Origin: Peptococcaceae bacterium 1109 | GTDB taxonomy: Bacteria; Bacillota; Limnochordia; Darwinibacteriales; Darwinibacteriaceae | Length of the DNA: 64,000 nucleotides | NCBI GenBank assembly: GCA_001028815.1 | Contig: LDJB01000001.1 | Coordinates: forward strand, 119,297 to 183,296 | Direction of reading: 5' to 3' | Shown here: in pieces, positions 46,992-56,928 of the stretch | Layout: every line of letters starts with the position of its first letter | Numbering within the stretch: the stretch's first letter is position 1 | The notes under the pieces: generated by a model | The model's input: the letters and a program-made list of their open reading frames with translations, nothing else | Database searches by the model: none | What the model was told of the DNA's origin: nothing | Position numbers and translations under genes: made by a program

Positions 46992-47639
46992 ATGAACAAG
47001 GATGTCTGCCGGATTAAAGGCAGTCGGCGGGGCTTGGTGATTACAATCTCCGCTGGAGCGGACTTTGCCGAGGTGTTGAGGCAGCTCCAGGAGAAACTGT
47101 CGGCTGCAGAAGGCTTTTTTGCTGGTGCAGAAGTGAAGTTAGCCTTCGAAGATGGTCAATTTTCTAAAGAGCAAGTGGACGCACTGGCGGAACTGATCAG
47201 TGCTTTCGGGATGAGCCTTGACCGGGCTCAACCGGTGACAAGATACAGTCCAGCACCGTCCGTTGGCGAAGCGTACAAAGAGGCCGAGCCAGCGGCCGGG
47301 GAGGAAACGCTTTTGGTCCGGCGCACGCTGCGCTCAGGACAGAAGATTCACTACGATGGGAACATTGTAGTGATGGGAGATGTGAACCCTGGGGCTGAAG
47401 TGGCCTGTACAGGGGATATTGTTGTACTCGGTTCCTTGCGGGGGGTGGCCCACGCAGGGATTGCAGACCGGGTTGATGCCATGGTCTTTGCCTTTCGGTT
47501 GGAGCCAACCCAGCTGCGCATTGCCCACTACATTTCCCGTTCACCAGATGAGAAGCAACCCCAGCCCTTGGGCCCTGAGGTAGCCCGGGTTGTGGACAAC
47601 ATGATTCAGATCTCGCCATATACCCATTGGGGAAGTTGA
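46992..47639 (+). CDS. minC: MinC septum-site inhibitor
   Basis: A 215-residue inhibitor of FtsZ polymerisation. The N-terminal domain (about 1-95) binds FtsZ; the C-terminal beta-helix has the MinD-binding pattern LRSGQKIHYDGNIVVMGDVNPGAEV and GDIVVLGSLRGVAHAG. The ATG at 46992 lies 7-9 bases after GAGGAGTG; an in-frame GTG at 46965 has no such site. First of minCDE, 66 bases after mrdA. Confidence 0.93.
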   Translation: MNKDVCRIKGSRRGLVITISAGADFAEVLRQLQEKLSAAEGFFAGAEVKLAFEDGQFSKEQVDALAELISAFGMSLDRAQPVTRYSPAPSVGEAYKEAEPAAGEETLLVRRTLRSGQKIHYDGNIVVMGDVNPGAEVACTGDIVVLGSLRGVAHAGIADRVDAMVFAFRLEPTQLRIAHYISRSPDEKQPQPLGPEVARVVDNMIQISPYTHWGS

Positions 47640-47651
47640 GGAGGAGTCTAC

Positions 47652-48458
47652 GTGGGTAAGGTCATTGTCATTACGAGCGGCAAAGGTGGTGTGGGCAAGA
47701 CCACCACTACAGCAAATCTTGGCCACGGATTAGCAGCGTTGGGCCGCAAGGTATGCCTTGTGGATGCTGATATCGGGCTGCGGAACCTCGATGTGGTGCT
47801 GGGCTTAGAAAACCGCATCGTGTACCATCTCCTAGATGTGGTGGAGGGCAACTGCACCGTTTCGAAGGCTCTTATTCGGGACAAGCAGCATGGGGAGAAC
47901 CTAGTGCTATTGGCGGCAGCCCAAACCCGGGAAAAGGACGCGGTCAATCCAGACCAGATGCGTGATTTGATGAAAGTCCTTAGGAAAGAGTATGATTATG
48001 TACTGGTAGATTGCCCTGCAGGCATTGAACAAGGTTTCAGGAACGCGGTTGCCGGTGCTGACCAAGCCATCCTGGTCACTACTCCAGAAGTGTCCGCGGT
48101 TCGGGATGCTGACCGGATTGTGGGCCTACTGGAGGCCACTGAGCTGCACGATCCGCAGGTAATCATTAATCGAATCCGCCCAGATATGGTGCGCAGAGGA
48201 GACATGCTCGATATCTCCGACGTTGATGACTTCCTCCGCATCCCCATCCTTGGCATTGTACCAGATGATGAGAGTATCATTGTTTCTACCAATAGAGGAG
48301 AACCAGTGGTGAACGACCAGCGTTCAAGGTCAGGCCAGGCTTATCGGAACATTTGCAGGCGCCTGGAAGGCCAAGAGGTATCGTTCATGGATCTCCAAGG
48401 GGAAAACTTCATGCAGCGGCTGCTGAGGCGGATTCGTGTCGGCGCTGCTAATCGCTAA
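47652..48458 (+). CDS. minD: MinD septum-site ATPase
   Basis: A 268-residue ATPase that binds the membrane and recruits MinC. Deviant Walker A SGKGGVGKTTT (near 9-19), VDADIGLRNLDVVLG (switch I), and VDCPAGIEQGF (near 118). The C-terminus (ENFMQRLLRRIRVGAANR) has the amphipathic membrane-targeting helix. GTG start with GAGGAG upstream. Confidence 0.97.
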   Translation: MGKVIVITSGKGGVGKTTTTANLGHGLAALGRKVCLVDADIGLRNLDVVLGLENRIVYHLLDVVEGNCTVSKALIRDKQHGENLVLLAAAQTREKDAVNPDQMRDLMKVLRKEYDYVLVDCPAGIEQGFRNAVAGADQAILVTTPEVSAVRDADRIVGLLEATELHDPQVIINRIRPDMVRRGDMLDISDVDDFLRIPILGIVPDDESIIVSTNRGEPVVNDQRSRSGQAYRNICRRLEGQEVSFMDLQGENFMQRLLRRIRVGAANR

Positions 48459-48473
48459 AAAGGGGGGATCGGC

Positions 48474-48746
48474 ATGTTGGAGTTCTTAGGGCGATTGCTG
48501 GGAACATCGGATGGTAGCAAAACCAAGGCGAAGGAACGGCTCAGGTTGGTTTTGGTACATGACCGGTCCAGCCTATCCCCTGGGCTGTTAGAATCCCTGA
48601 AAGAGGATCTGATTAAGGTGATTTCCAAATACATGGATATTGACGAATCTGGTTTGGAAGTCAACTTGGACAAAAGCGATGACTCTGTGGCACTGGTCGC
48701 TAATATCCCGGTGAAAAATGTGAAGCGCCAGGGGAAAGGTAAGTAG
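48474..48746 (+). CDS. minE: MinE topological specificity factor
   Basis: A 90-residue MinD-ATPase activator that sets Min oscillation. An N-terminal membrane-binding helix (LEFLGRLLG) precedes the MinD-binding helix (KERLRLVLVHDR) and the dimerisation domain (LKEDLIKVISKYMDID). Its presence implies oscillating Min dynamics rather than the DivIVA-anchored type of Bacillus. AAGGGGGG precedes the ATG. It ends the minCDE unit. Confidence 0.94.
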   Translation: MLEFLGRLLGTSDGSKTKAKERLRLVLVHDRSSLSPGLLESLKEDLIKVISKYMDIDESGLEVNLDKSDDSVALVANIPVKNVKRQGKGK

Positions 48747-48764
48747 GCAACTCTATATCATGAA

Positions 48765-48810
48765 TACCGCTCCTCCTTAATATACTGGACTAGGAAGGAG
48801 TGATGCGGTA
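48765..48810 (+). promoter_or_regulatory. Hairpin covering the ribosome site of the 48810 gene
   Basis: TACCGC (48765-48770) pairs with GCGGTA (48805-48810), and CTCCTT (48773-48778) with AAGGAG (48795-48800), the latter being the ribosome site of the next gene. The ATG is at the foot of the stem. The loop contains AATATACT (48779-48786), a weaker sporulation-type -10 candidate without a clear -35. Confidence 0.6.
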
Positions 48811-49052
48811 TGGCATGGCGGTTTATCCGGAACGCCTTGTTCGCACTGATTATCTTCTTGGTGATCGGCCTTATCAGTCGGATTGACCTGCCTGTCACCC
48901 AGCCTGTAGAGGAGTATCTCGCCTTCGTGATCAGCACTGATTTGAGCCTTGATCCTGTGGCGGAGCAGTTGGGGAAGGTGGGCAAACTGGTAAGCGAGTG
49001 GGATCTCAGCGCCTTAGTCCAAGGGCTGCCCAGGATCGAAATCAGGCGGTGA
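48810..49052 (+). CDS. Small membrane-anchored protein of unknown function upstream of spoIVFB
   Basis: An 80-residue protein not recognised as a named family. One membrane helix near residues 6-24 (RNALFALIIFLVIGLIS), then a soluble, mildly acidic tail. AAGGAG nine bases before the ATG supports translation, although it is folded into a hairpin. Next to the M50 protease it occupies the place of spoIVFA in other Firmicutes but shows no SpoIVFA/M23 domain. It might be a partner of the protease; that is only a positional inference. Confidence 0.65.
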   Translation: MAWRFIRNALFALIIFLVIGLISRIDLPVTQPVEEYLAFVISTDLSLDPVAEQLGKVGKLVSEWDLSALVQGLPRIEIRR

Positions 49053-49056
49053 ATCA

Positions 49057-49941
49057 ATGCGCGTCGGAACGTATCTGGGGATTCCTGTGAAGGTCAATCC
49101 CCTTTTCTTTGTGCTTTTATTGGGGGCCGCGCTCTTTGGCCTTCTTCCCCAGTCTCTTATCCTCTTTGCCGTTGTCCTCTGGCATGAAACCGCTCACATC
49201 CTTGTTGCGAGATTATATCACCTAGATGTCACCGAAGTGGAACTCCTCCCCTTTGGCGGTGTAGCGCGCTTTGAGGCACTGCTCCAGACAAACCCCGCCC
49301 TTGAATGGAAAACTGCTGTGATTGGGCCCCTAAGCAATGTGGTGCTCATCGGCCTGCTGTATGCAGTGCAGCAGTACTACGCCCTTCCGCCGGAGCACTA
49401 TGAGTTCGCGGTACTAGCGAGCGGCGGCCTATGCCTCTTTAACCTACTCCCGGCCCTTCCCCTGGATGGGGGCAGGGTGCTCCGGAGTATACTGGTGCGA
49501 CGGCGGGGCTTTAGGGAAGCCACTGACTTGGCTGCTCGCATCGGCCAGGTAATTGGGGTACTGATGTGCTGTTGGGGAGCATATACCCTTTACTTGGGTT
49601 ACATGGGGGGCGGCGCTTTCATTGTTTTAGGAGTCTTTGTGTTCACTGCTGCTGCAAGCGAACGGAAAAACGCGGCCTACATCCTGATGCGCTACCTTAC
49701 ACAGAAGAAAACCGCGATCAGGCTCCAGAGGGTGTTGCCGGTCCACCAGCTCTTGGCTACTGTGGAAACATCCGTTGGTGAGGTGGTACAGAAGTTTCGG
49801 CCTCCAGCCTACCATATCGTGTGGATTATGAACCTGGAAGGCGAGCTTTTAGGGATGGTGGGGGAGCTGGACATAATTAATGTACTCTTTGCTGAAGGTG
49901 CCCACGCCAAAGTTGGGACTCTGATGCGAAATGAGATATAA
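49057..49941 (+). CDS. spoIVFB: SpoIVFB-like M50 intramembrane metalloprotease
   Basis: A 294-residue site-2-type protease. SpoIVFB cleaves pro-sigma-K in the mother cell. The zinc motif is WHETAHIL (HExxH near 43-47), and the third ligand motif is LPALPLDGGR (near 134). About six membrane helices cover the first 200 residues; the C-terminal 80 residues look like a CBS-type ATP-sensing domain (VQKFRPPAYHIVWIMNLEGELLGMVGELDI). No M23-type SpoIVFA gene is adjacent. It starts 4 bases after the small membrane gene. Related M50 proteases exist outside sporulation, so the specific role is likely but not proven. Confidence 0.88.
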   Translation: MRVGTYLGIPVKVNPLFFVLLLGAALFGLLPQSLILFAVVLWHETAHILVARLYHLDVTEVELLPFGGVARFEALLQTNPALEWKTAVIGPLSNVVLIGLLYAVQQYYALPPEHYEFAVLASGGLCLFNLLPALPLDGGRVLRSILVRRRGFREATDLAARIGQVIGVLMCCWGAYTLYLGYMGGGAFIVLGVFVFTAAASERKNAAYILMRYLTQKKTAIRLQRVLPVHQLLATVETSVGEVVQKFRPPAYHIVWIMNLEGELLGMVGELDIINVLFAEGAHAKVGTLMRNEI

Positions 49942-49965
49942 TGAGGTGTGAAAGGATGTGAACTA

Positions 49966-51825
49966 GTGGATCGGGATCTATATAAACTGCTCTCCCGGGT
50001 CAGCAAGCCCGCACGGTATACCAATAACGAGATTAATGCGGTGCACAAAGACTGGGAGAAGACTGCTGTCAAAATTGCCCTGGCCTTCCCCGACGTCTAT
50101 GAAGTTGGTATGGGCCATCTCGGCTTTAAGATACTGTACGCGATTATCAATAATCGGGACGACGCCCTTGCAGAGCGTGCCTATGCCCCATGGGTGGACA
50201 TGGAGGAACAGCTCCGCAGCGCGGGCATGCCCCTGGCTGCCCTGGAGTCGGGCAAGCCTCTCAAGGAGTTTGACCTTGTGGGCTTCACCCTGCAGTATGA
50301 ACTTAGCTACACGAACATCCTCAATATGCTGGATTTGGCTGGCATTCCACGCCTAGCTGCGGAGCGTTCGGAGAACGACCCCCTAATCATGGCCGGAGGG
50401 CCCTGTGCGTACAATGTGGAACCACTTGCAGACTTCCTCGATTTTGTGGTCTTAGGAGAAGGGGAAGAGGTGATCCACGAAATTATCCATGAAGTCCGTA
50501 CCGCTAAGGACAGGGAGCTTTCCCGAGAAGAGATACTGGAGCGCCTTGCCCAAGTTCCCGGAGTGTATGTCCCCAGTTTTTACCAAGCGGAGTACGGGGA
50601 AGATGGCAGCTTCGCAGGCATTTCACCTGTAAAGCCTGGTGTCCCTGAGAAGGTTACAAAGCGGGTTGTAAAGGACTTGTCGCAAACGGAGTATCCCAAG
50701 GAGTTTGTGGTGCCCTATGTGGATGTGGTCCACGACAGGGTGATGGTTGAGGTCCTGCGGGGCTGTACCCGGGGGTGCCGCTTCTGCCAAGCGGGGATGA
50801 TCTACCGCCCTGTCCGGGAACGGGATCCAGAACTTCTCAAAGGCCAGATCCGCCAACTCATCGAGGCAACGGGCTACGATGAGATTTCCCTCACATCACT
50901 GTCCAGCGGTGATTACACGTGCATTGAGCCGTTAGTGGAAGAGCTCGTGGCGGAGTATAAGGACCGGGGTGTTGCCGTTTCATTGCCTTCTCTTAGGATC
51001 GATTCCTTTGCTGTGGAATTGGCCCAGGAAATCGAGAAGGCGCGGAAGACGGGCCTAACCTTTGCTCCGGAAGCAGGGACACAGCGCCTGCGGGATGTAA
51101 TCAACAAGAACGTCACAGAGGAGAACCTGTATGAGGTAGCACGGGGGGCCTTCGCAGCAGGCTGGCACAGCATCAAGCTCTACTTTATGATTGGCCTCCC
51201 CACGGAGACCACTGAAGACCTAGATGGCATTGTCCGCCTGGCCCATGAGGTGCTCCGCATTGGCCGGGAGAACCGTACGGGCACCCGCAGGCCAGAGGTG
51301 ACCATCAGTGTCTCGTCTTTCGTCCCCAAAGCTCACACCCCGTTTCAGTGGTACGGGCAAGACAGCAAGGAAACCCTCAGGGAGAAGCAAGCCTATTTGC
51401 GTCAGCGGCTCCGCCGCCCTGGTATCAGGTTTAACTACCATGATGTGGAAACCAGTTTCCTGGAGGCCGTGTTTGCCCGGGGCGATAGGCGCCTGGGGAA
51501 AGCCATTGCCCGGGCAGTGGACTTGGGCTGCCGCTTTGACGGCTGGGATGAGCATTTTAACATGGAGAAGTGGGAACAGGCCTTTGCTGATACAGGTGTG
51601 GATCCACACTTCTACGCGAATCGAGAGCTGCCCTTACAAGAGCCTCTCCCGTGGGATCATCTCAGCCCAGGGGTCAGCAAGCGCTTCCTGTTGAATGAAC
51701 GCCGGGCCGCGTACGATGAGCGCACCACCAAGGACTGCAGGGGTGCTCAGTGCACAGGGTGTGCCGTCTGCTTCGTGTTGGATGTCGAGAACCAGCTCGT
51801 GAAGGGGGAGGAGTTCCATGCCTAG
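49966..51825 (+). CDS. TIGR03960-type radical SAM protein (YgiQ-related)
   Basis: A 619-residue protein with a B12-binding-like N-terminal region (KIALAFPDVYEVGMGHLGFKIL) and a radical-SAM core with the cluster motif CTRGCRFC (near 268-275, RGCTRGCRFCQAGM) and later TFAPEAGTQRLR. The family is very often followed by a DUF2344 gene and by rng, as here; its reaction is unknown. A cysteine-rich end (CRGAQCTGCAVC) could bind another cluster. GTG at 49966 has AAGGATG upstream; a GTG 18 bases earlier is less likely. It overlaps the next gene by 8 bases. Confidence 0.9.
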   Translation: MDRDLYKLLSRVSKPARYTNNEINAVHKDWEKTAVKIALAFPDVYEVGMGHLGFKILYAIINNRDDALAERAYAPWVDMEEQLRSAGMPLAALESGKPLKEFDLVGFTLQYELSYTNILNMLDLAGIPRLAAERSENDPLIMAGGPCAYNVEPLADFLDFVVLGEGEEVIHEIIHEVRTAKDRELSREEILERLAQVPGVYVPSFYQAEYGEDGSFAGISPVKPGVPEKVTKRVVKDLSQTEYPKEFVVPYVDVVHDRVMVEVLRGCTRGCRFCQAGMIYRPVRERDPELLKGQIRQLIEATGYDEISLTSLSSGDYTCIEPLVEELVAEYKDRGVAVSLPSLRIDSFAVELAQEIEKARKTGLTFAPEAGTQRLRDVINKNVTEENLYEVARGAFAAGWHSIKLYFMIGLPTETTEDLDGIVRLAHEVLRIGRENRTGTRRPEVTISVSSFVPKAHTPFQWYGQDSKETLREKQAYLRQRLRRPGIRFNYHDVETSFLEAVFARGDRRLGKAIARAVDLGCRFDGWDEHFNMEKWEQAFADTGVDPHFYANRELPLQEPLPWDHLSPGVSKRFLLNERRAAYDERTTKDCRGAQCTGCAVCFVLDVENQLVKGEEFHA

Positions 51826-52492
51826 CTTGATGCGCTTCCAGTATGCCATCGGGAGTGAACTGCGCTTCCTGTCCCACCTTGACCTGCTCCGCACCTTTGA
51901 GCGAGCTATGCGCCGAGCTAACATTCCTGTGGATTTAACAGAAGGGTTTCACCCCAAACCGAAACTGAGTTTCGCCGCACCGCTGGCAGTGGGCATTACC
52001 AGCCAGGGGGAGTACGGTGATGTATTCCTCAGGGAAGCCCTGTCTCCCCAGGAGTTTTGCAGCCAGCTGAACCGTGTCCTACCTAAGGGTTTGAGGATTG
52101 TCCGAGCCGTTCAAGTTGGAGAAAAGGTTGCGCCTGTGATGGCAGTTGTCAACGGTGCCGAATACCGGGTTGAGCTGGGAGGGGATACTATACCGGCAGA
52201 ACGGGTCCAGCAGGTCATGGCCTCGGACCAGCTTCCCGTGGAGCGCACTACTAAGAAGGGGACTCGCCTTGTGGATGTCAGGCCGCTGATCTTCTCATTA
52301 GAGCTGGCCGAGGGCGGGCTGGTTTTTCGCTGCGCGGTCGGGGCTGAGGGCAACCTCCGCCCAGAGGAGCTCTTGGGCCTCTTGGGAATCGACATCCGGG
52401 ACGTGTTTGTGGAGCGGACGGGCCTGTTCATTCGGGGGGATGATGGCTGGCGCGACCCTATGGACGGAATCGAGGTAACCCATGGAAACTAG
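51818..52492 (+). CDS. TIGR03936/DUF2344 radical-SAM-associated protein
   Basis: A 224-residue protein of the DUF2344 family, always coupled to the TIGR03960 radical SAM protein and sometimes fused with it. The start (MRFQYAIGSELRFLSHLDLLRTFERAMRRA), the FHPKPKLSFA motif and LAVGITSQGEY are family marks. The fold resembles RNA-modifying or tRNA-binding modules, but no activity is established. ATG with GGGGGAGG upstream; overlaps both neighbours (8 and 11 bases). Confidence 0.9.
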   Translation: MPSLMRFQYAIGSELRFLSHLDLLRTFERAMRRANIPVDLTEGFHPKPKLSFAAPLAVGITSQGEYGDVFLREALSPQEFCSQLNRVLPKGLRIVRAVQVGEKVAPVMAVVNGAEYRVELGGDTIPAERVQQVMASDQLPVERTTKKGTRLVDVRPLIFSLELAEGGLVFRCAVGAEGNLRPEELLGLLGIDIRDVFVERTGLFIRGDDGWRDPMDGIEVTHGN

Positions 52493-54137
52493 AATCGCCA
52501 TATCCCAGCTTCTCAACCAGACCCAGGTAGGGCTGGTGGAAGACGGGCGTTTAGCAGAGTATTATATCCAGCGAGATGATGAACAGCGGGCCGTAGGCAA
52601 TATTTACAAAGGCCGGGTGGAGAACGTCCTGCCGGGCATGAACGCGGCCTTTGTGGAACTGGGTTCGGGAAGAAACGGTTTCCTGCACGTTGATGACCTG
52701 CCTTGGGCTCGTCCTGGCCAATCCATCAGTGAGGCCCTGCGCAAGGGGCAGCCTCTCATGGTCCAGGTACAAAAGGAACAGGTAGGCACTAAGGGCCCCA
52801 GGATGACGGGGAAGATCACACTCCCCGGCAGGTTCTTGGTCCTCTTGCCCCAAGAGAACCACCTAGGCATTTCCCGGCAGATCTCTGATCCGAACGAACG
52901 GGAGCGCCTCCACGTCATCGCGGAGTCCATCAAGCCCCCAGATATGGGCTTGATTGTCCGCACCGTCGCAGAGGGCTGCGATGGTGACCTCCTCGCTGAA
53001 GATCTCCGCTTCCTCTTAGAGGAGTGGCGGCACATTCAAGAGCGTTCTGAGAGAGTGCAGGCACCTGCTCTGTTGTACCAGAACTCATTGGTCTATCGGG
53101 TTTTGCGAGACTTGGTCACAGACAACGTCTCACAGATCATTGTTGACCGCCCAGAGCTGTACGATATCGTGGTGGAGGGACTGTCCAGCCTTTCCAAACA
53201 GCCAACGGTCCAGGTAGAGCTCTATGAGGGGAAAGTTAGCCTTTTCGAGCACCTTGGGTTGGCCAAGCAGCTGGAGATGGCTCAGAACAAGCGGGTCTGG
53301 CTGGACTGTGGCGGGTATCTAATTATCGACGAAACCGAGGCTCTGGTCAGCATTGACGTGAATACTGGTAAGTATGTGGGCGTAGGAGACTTGCGGGAAA
53401 CTTTCCTCAAGACCAACCTCCAGGCGGCAGAAGAGATTGCCTGGCAGCTTCGGTTGCGTAACATCGGTGGAATTATCATTATAGATTTTATCGATATGGA
53501 CGACAATGGGGCCCGGAACCAAGTCTTAGCTCGTCTGGAAGAGGCCCTAGCCCGGGACAAGACCAAGACCCATGTCTTGGGTTTCACCAGTTTGGGTTTG
53601 GTAGAGATGACCCGGAAAAAGACAAAGCGCATTCTCTCTGAGGTGCTTCAATCACCTTGCCCTCTCTGCGAAGGGACGGGGAGGGTGCAGTCGGAAGACA
53701 CCGTTGCTGCAAGGATCGTGAGCCGCATCTTCTCCTTAGCAGCAGAGCCTGAGGTGGAGTCCATTCTGGTAAAGTGCGATCCTGCCATTGCCGCGCACCT
53801 CATCGGCCCCTCCGCCTCGAACCTTGAGGAGTTGGAATCAGCCACCGGCAAGGAAATCTACGTTAGAGGCACGCCCAGCTTGTCTTGGGAGGATTTCCAG
53901 GTGATATCAGGCAGCAGGGAGCGTATTGCAGCCCAAGCCCACCCAGTAGCGGTGGGGGACCGGGTGGCTGCCAAGATTGAGCAGGTGCATGTGAGCAACC
54001 CCCAAAGCGGCATCGCCCGGGTGGATGGGTTTGTCATAGACTGCCAGCAGGGAGCGCAATATGTGGGGAGGATGGTCACTCTAGAGATCCTCGAGGTGTT
54101 CAAGACCTACGCCACCGCTCGCATAATTAAAGTTTGA
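52482..54137 (+). CDS. rng: Ribonuclease G/E family endoribonuclease
   Basis: A 551-residue endoribonuclease of the RNase E/G family, acting in rRNA processing and mRNA turnover. An N-terminal S1 domain (GNIYKGRVENVLPGMNAAFVELG) is followed by the DNase I-like catalytic core with SIDVNTGKYVG and IIIIDFIDMDD (Mg-binding Asp residues) and a zinc-link motif CPLCEGTG. A second OB/TRAM-like region ends the protein (VAAKIEQVHVSNPQSGIARVDGFV). It is typical of Firmicutes rplU neighbourhoods. Overlaps DUF2344 by 11 bases. Confidence 0.94.
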   Translation: METRIAISQLLNQTQVGLVEDGRLAEYYIQRDDEQRAVGNIYKGRVENVLPGMNAAFVELGSGRNGFLHVDDLPWARPGQSISEALRKGQPLMVQVQKEQVGTKGPRMTGKITLPGRFLVLLPQENHLGISRQISDPNERERLHVIAESIKPPDMGLIVRTVAEGCDGDLLAEDLRFLLEEWRHIQERSERVQAPALLYQNSLVYRVLRDLVTDNVSQIIVDRPELYDIVVEGLSSLSKQPTVQVELYEGKVSLFEHLGLAKQLEMAQNKRVWLDCGGYLIIDETEALVSIDVNTGKYVGVGDLRETFLKTNLQAAEEIAWQLRLRNIGGIIIIDFIDMDDNGARNQVLARLEEALARDKTKTHVLGFTSLGLVEMTRKKTKRILSEVLQSPCPLCEGTGRVQSEDTVAARIVSRIFSLAAEPEVESILVKCDPAIAAHLIGPSASNLEELESATGKEIYVRGTPSLSWEDFQVISGSRERIAAQAHPVAVGDRVAAKIEQVHVSNPQSGIARVDGFVIDCQQGAQYVGRMVTLEILEVFKTYATARIIKV

Positions 54138-54162
54138 CAGGGTCAATGGGTGATGCTAGAAT
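54134..54162 (+). promoter_or_regulatory. Sigma-A promoter for rplU-prp-rpmA
   Basis: TTGACA (54134-54139), 17-nt spacer, TAGAAT (54157-54162) with an extended TGC before the -10. It overlaps the rng stop codon. Confidence 0.92.
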
Positions 54163-54169
54163 TAGTGTT

Positions 54170-54300
54170 GTAAGTTCGCGCCTTGGCGCGGGCTGAAACC
54201 GCTCAAGCCGGGTTTCTGAGGTGGACAGGTGTTGGTTCACACCTGAAACAGGTAGATTACCTGTACCTGGGGTTGGCGAGTCTGAATAAGGAGGTGGACC
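54170..54300 (+). promoter_or_regulatory. Ribosomal protein L21 leader (structured 5' UTR)
   Basis: The region between promoter and rplU folds into consecutive hairpins, including CAGGTG / CACCTG (54228 to 54245) and CAGGTA-GAT-TACCTG (54250-54264). Position and shape match the L21 autoregulatory leader known from Firmicutes; a covariance search would confirm it. Confidence 0.65.
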
Positions 54301-54302
54301 AA

Positions 54303-54614
54303 GTGTACGCAGTTGTGGAGACAGGCGGCAAGCAATACCGGGTGGCTGAGGGTGATACCATCTTCGTAGAAAAGCTTGCTGTTGACGAAGGTCAAGAAGT
54401 GGTTTTAGACCGCGTCTTGCTGGTGAACAAGGATGGCGAAACGAAAGTAGGCGCTCCTTATGTTGAAGGGGCCAAGGTCGTGGCGCAAGCTGTAAAGCAG
54501 GGCAAGGGCCGCAAGATCATCGTCTTCAAGTACAAGCCGAAGAAGAACTACCGCAAAAAGCAAGGCCATCGTCAGCCCTATACTATGCTGGAGATTAAGG
54601 CGATTCAGGCCTAA
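54303..54614 (+). CDS. rplU: 50S ribosomal protein L21
   Basis: A 103-residue 23S rRNA-binding protein. Start [17 protein letters not shown] and end [11 protein letters not shown] are diagnostic, with the basic [23 protein letters not shown] stretch. The GTG at 54303 has AAGGAGGTG upstream; the frame is open further back into the leader but that part is untranslated. First gene of rplU-prp-rpmA. Confidence 0.97.
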   Translation: MYAVVETGGKQYRVAEGDTIFVEKLAVDEGQEVVLDRVLLVNKDGETKVGAPYVEGAKVVAQAVKQGKGRKIIVFKYKPKKNYRKKQGHRQPYTMLEIKAIQA

Positions 54615-54620
54615 CTGGTT

Positions 54621-54953
54621 ATGACTAAAGTTCGGTTTTTCCTGTCAGCACAGGGAATTCACGGTTTTGAGATTAAGGACCACAGCGGTTATGCAGATCA
54701 CGGGCAGGATATTGTCTGTGCAGCCATTTCCGCCCTTGGTCAAACAGCAGTGATTGGACTAACAGAAGTTCTGGGCATGGATTGCAGTGTGGATATCCGA
54801 GATGCATACCTAGCATGTTACCTTCCTAAGGAGATGGCCCCTGCAGTATGGGAACACAGCCAAACCCTTCTTCAGACTTTGTATAGGGGGCTCACTGCGA
54901 TTCAAGCCGAATACCCAGATTATCTTAGAATTAGGGAGGTGGAGCAGCGGTGA
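54621..54953 (+). CDS. prp: Prp, ribosomal-processing cysteine protease
   Basis: A 110-residue protease that removes the N-terminal extension of L27 in Firmicutes and related bacteria. The catalytic His is in [11 protein letters not shown] (His near 21) and the catalytic Cys in IVCAAISAL (near 33). It lies between rplU and rpmA as usual, and L27 here carries the matching cleavage sequence. No good ribosome site precedes the ATG, so coupling to rplU is likely. Confidence 0.94.
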   Translation: MTKVRFFLSAQGIHGFEIKDHSGYADHGQDIVCAAISALGQTAVIGLTEVLGMDCSVDIRDAYLACYLPKEMAPAVWEHSQTLLQTLYRGLTAIQAEYPDYLRIREVEQR

Positions 54954-55234
54954 GAATGAATCTGCAGTTGTTTGCTACTAAAAAGGGTGGCGGCAGCACC
55001 AAGAACGGACGAGATTCAATTGCCAAGCGGCTTGGCGTGAAGCGCCACGATGGGCAATATGTTACCGCCGGCAGTATTCTGGTGAGACAGCGCGGCACAA
55101 AGATTAAGCCAGGCGTTAACGTGGGAATTGGCAGTGATGATACCCTCTTCGCTCTCACTGACGGCTACGTTGCGTTCCAGCGTAAGGGTAAGAATGCTAA
55201 ACAAGTAAGCGTTCTGACAGAAGTGACCGCTTAG
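54950..55234 (+). CDS. rpmA: 50S ribosomal protein L27 with Prp-cleaved N-terminal extension
   Basis: A 94-residue protein that reaches into the peptidyl-transferase centre. The N-terminus reads [20 protein letters not shown]: the short LQLFA extension before TKKGGGST is the Prp cleavage sequence, so the mature protein starts at the Thr-Lys-Lys. GTG at 54950 overlaps prp by 4 bases and follows GGGAGGTGG; ATG at 54956 is an alternative. Closed by a terminator. Confidence 0.96.
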   Translation: MRMNLQLFATKKGGGSTKNGRDSIAKRLGVKRHDGQYVTAGSILVRQRGTKIKPGVNVGIGSDDTLFALTDGYVAFQRKGKNAKQVSVLTEVTA

Positions 55235-55246
55235 TTTGCTCGTAAG

Positions 55247-55281
55247 AATCCCTTTTGTGCTTTTGTGCAAAAGGGATTTTT
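55247..55281 (+). terminator. Rho-independent terminator after rpmA
   Basis: 10-bp stem AATCCCTTTT / AAAAGGGATT (55247-55256 with 55269-55278) followed by TTT. Confidence 0.88.
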
Positions 55282-55298
55282 GTCCATTTATCAGTTAA

Positions 55299-56612
<1,314 letters not shown>

Positions 56613-56622
56613 GGTACAGAGC

Positions 56623-56913
56623 ATGCTGAACAGCAAGCAGAGAGCGTATCTACGCTCCTTGGGAAATGAACTTGAGCCCGTTTTCCAGATCGGGAAAGGC
56701 GGGCTCAGCGAGGAGATCTTGGATCAACTTGATCTTGTATTGGAGGCGCGGGAGCTGATCAAGGTCCGTGTTCTCAAGAACTGCCTTGAGGACGAGGATG
56801 ACTTGGCTGATGAGATCAGCGAGGCCCTCGATTGCGATGTAGTGCAGCGCATCGGGCGGGTGTTCCTCTTGTATCGGCCATCCCTGGAAAATCCCCAGAT
56901 CGTACTGCCGTAG
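56623..56913 (+). CDS. yhbY: YhbY-family RNA-binding (CRM-domain) protein
   Basis: A 96-residue CRM-domain protein that associates with the 50S precursor. The start LNSKQRAYLRSLGNELEPVFQIGKGGLSEE with the GxGG loop and the final IGRVFLLYRPS are characteristic. It follows obg by 10 bases and precedes nadD, as in many Firmicutes. Confidence 0.93.
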   Translation: MLNSKQRAYLRSLGNELEPVFQIGKGGLSEEILDQLDLVLEARELIKVRVLKNCLEDEDDLADEISEALDCDVVQRIGRVFLLYRPSLENPQIVLP

Positions 56914-56928
56914 GGGGTGCCTTGTGGT

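Noticed and set aside
54183-54302. Upstream extension of rplU through the leader
   Set aside because: The GTG at 54303 has a consensus ribosome site and gives the exact L21 N-terminus; the upstream part is structured leader RNA.
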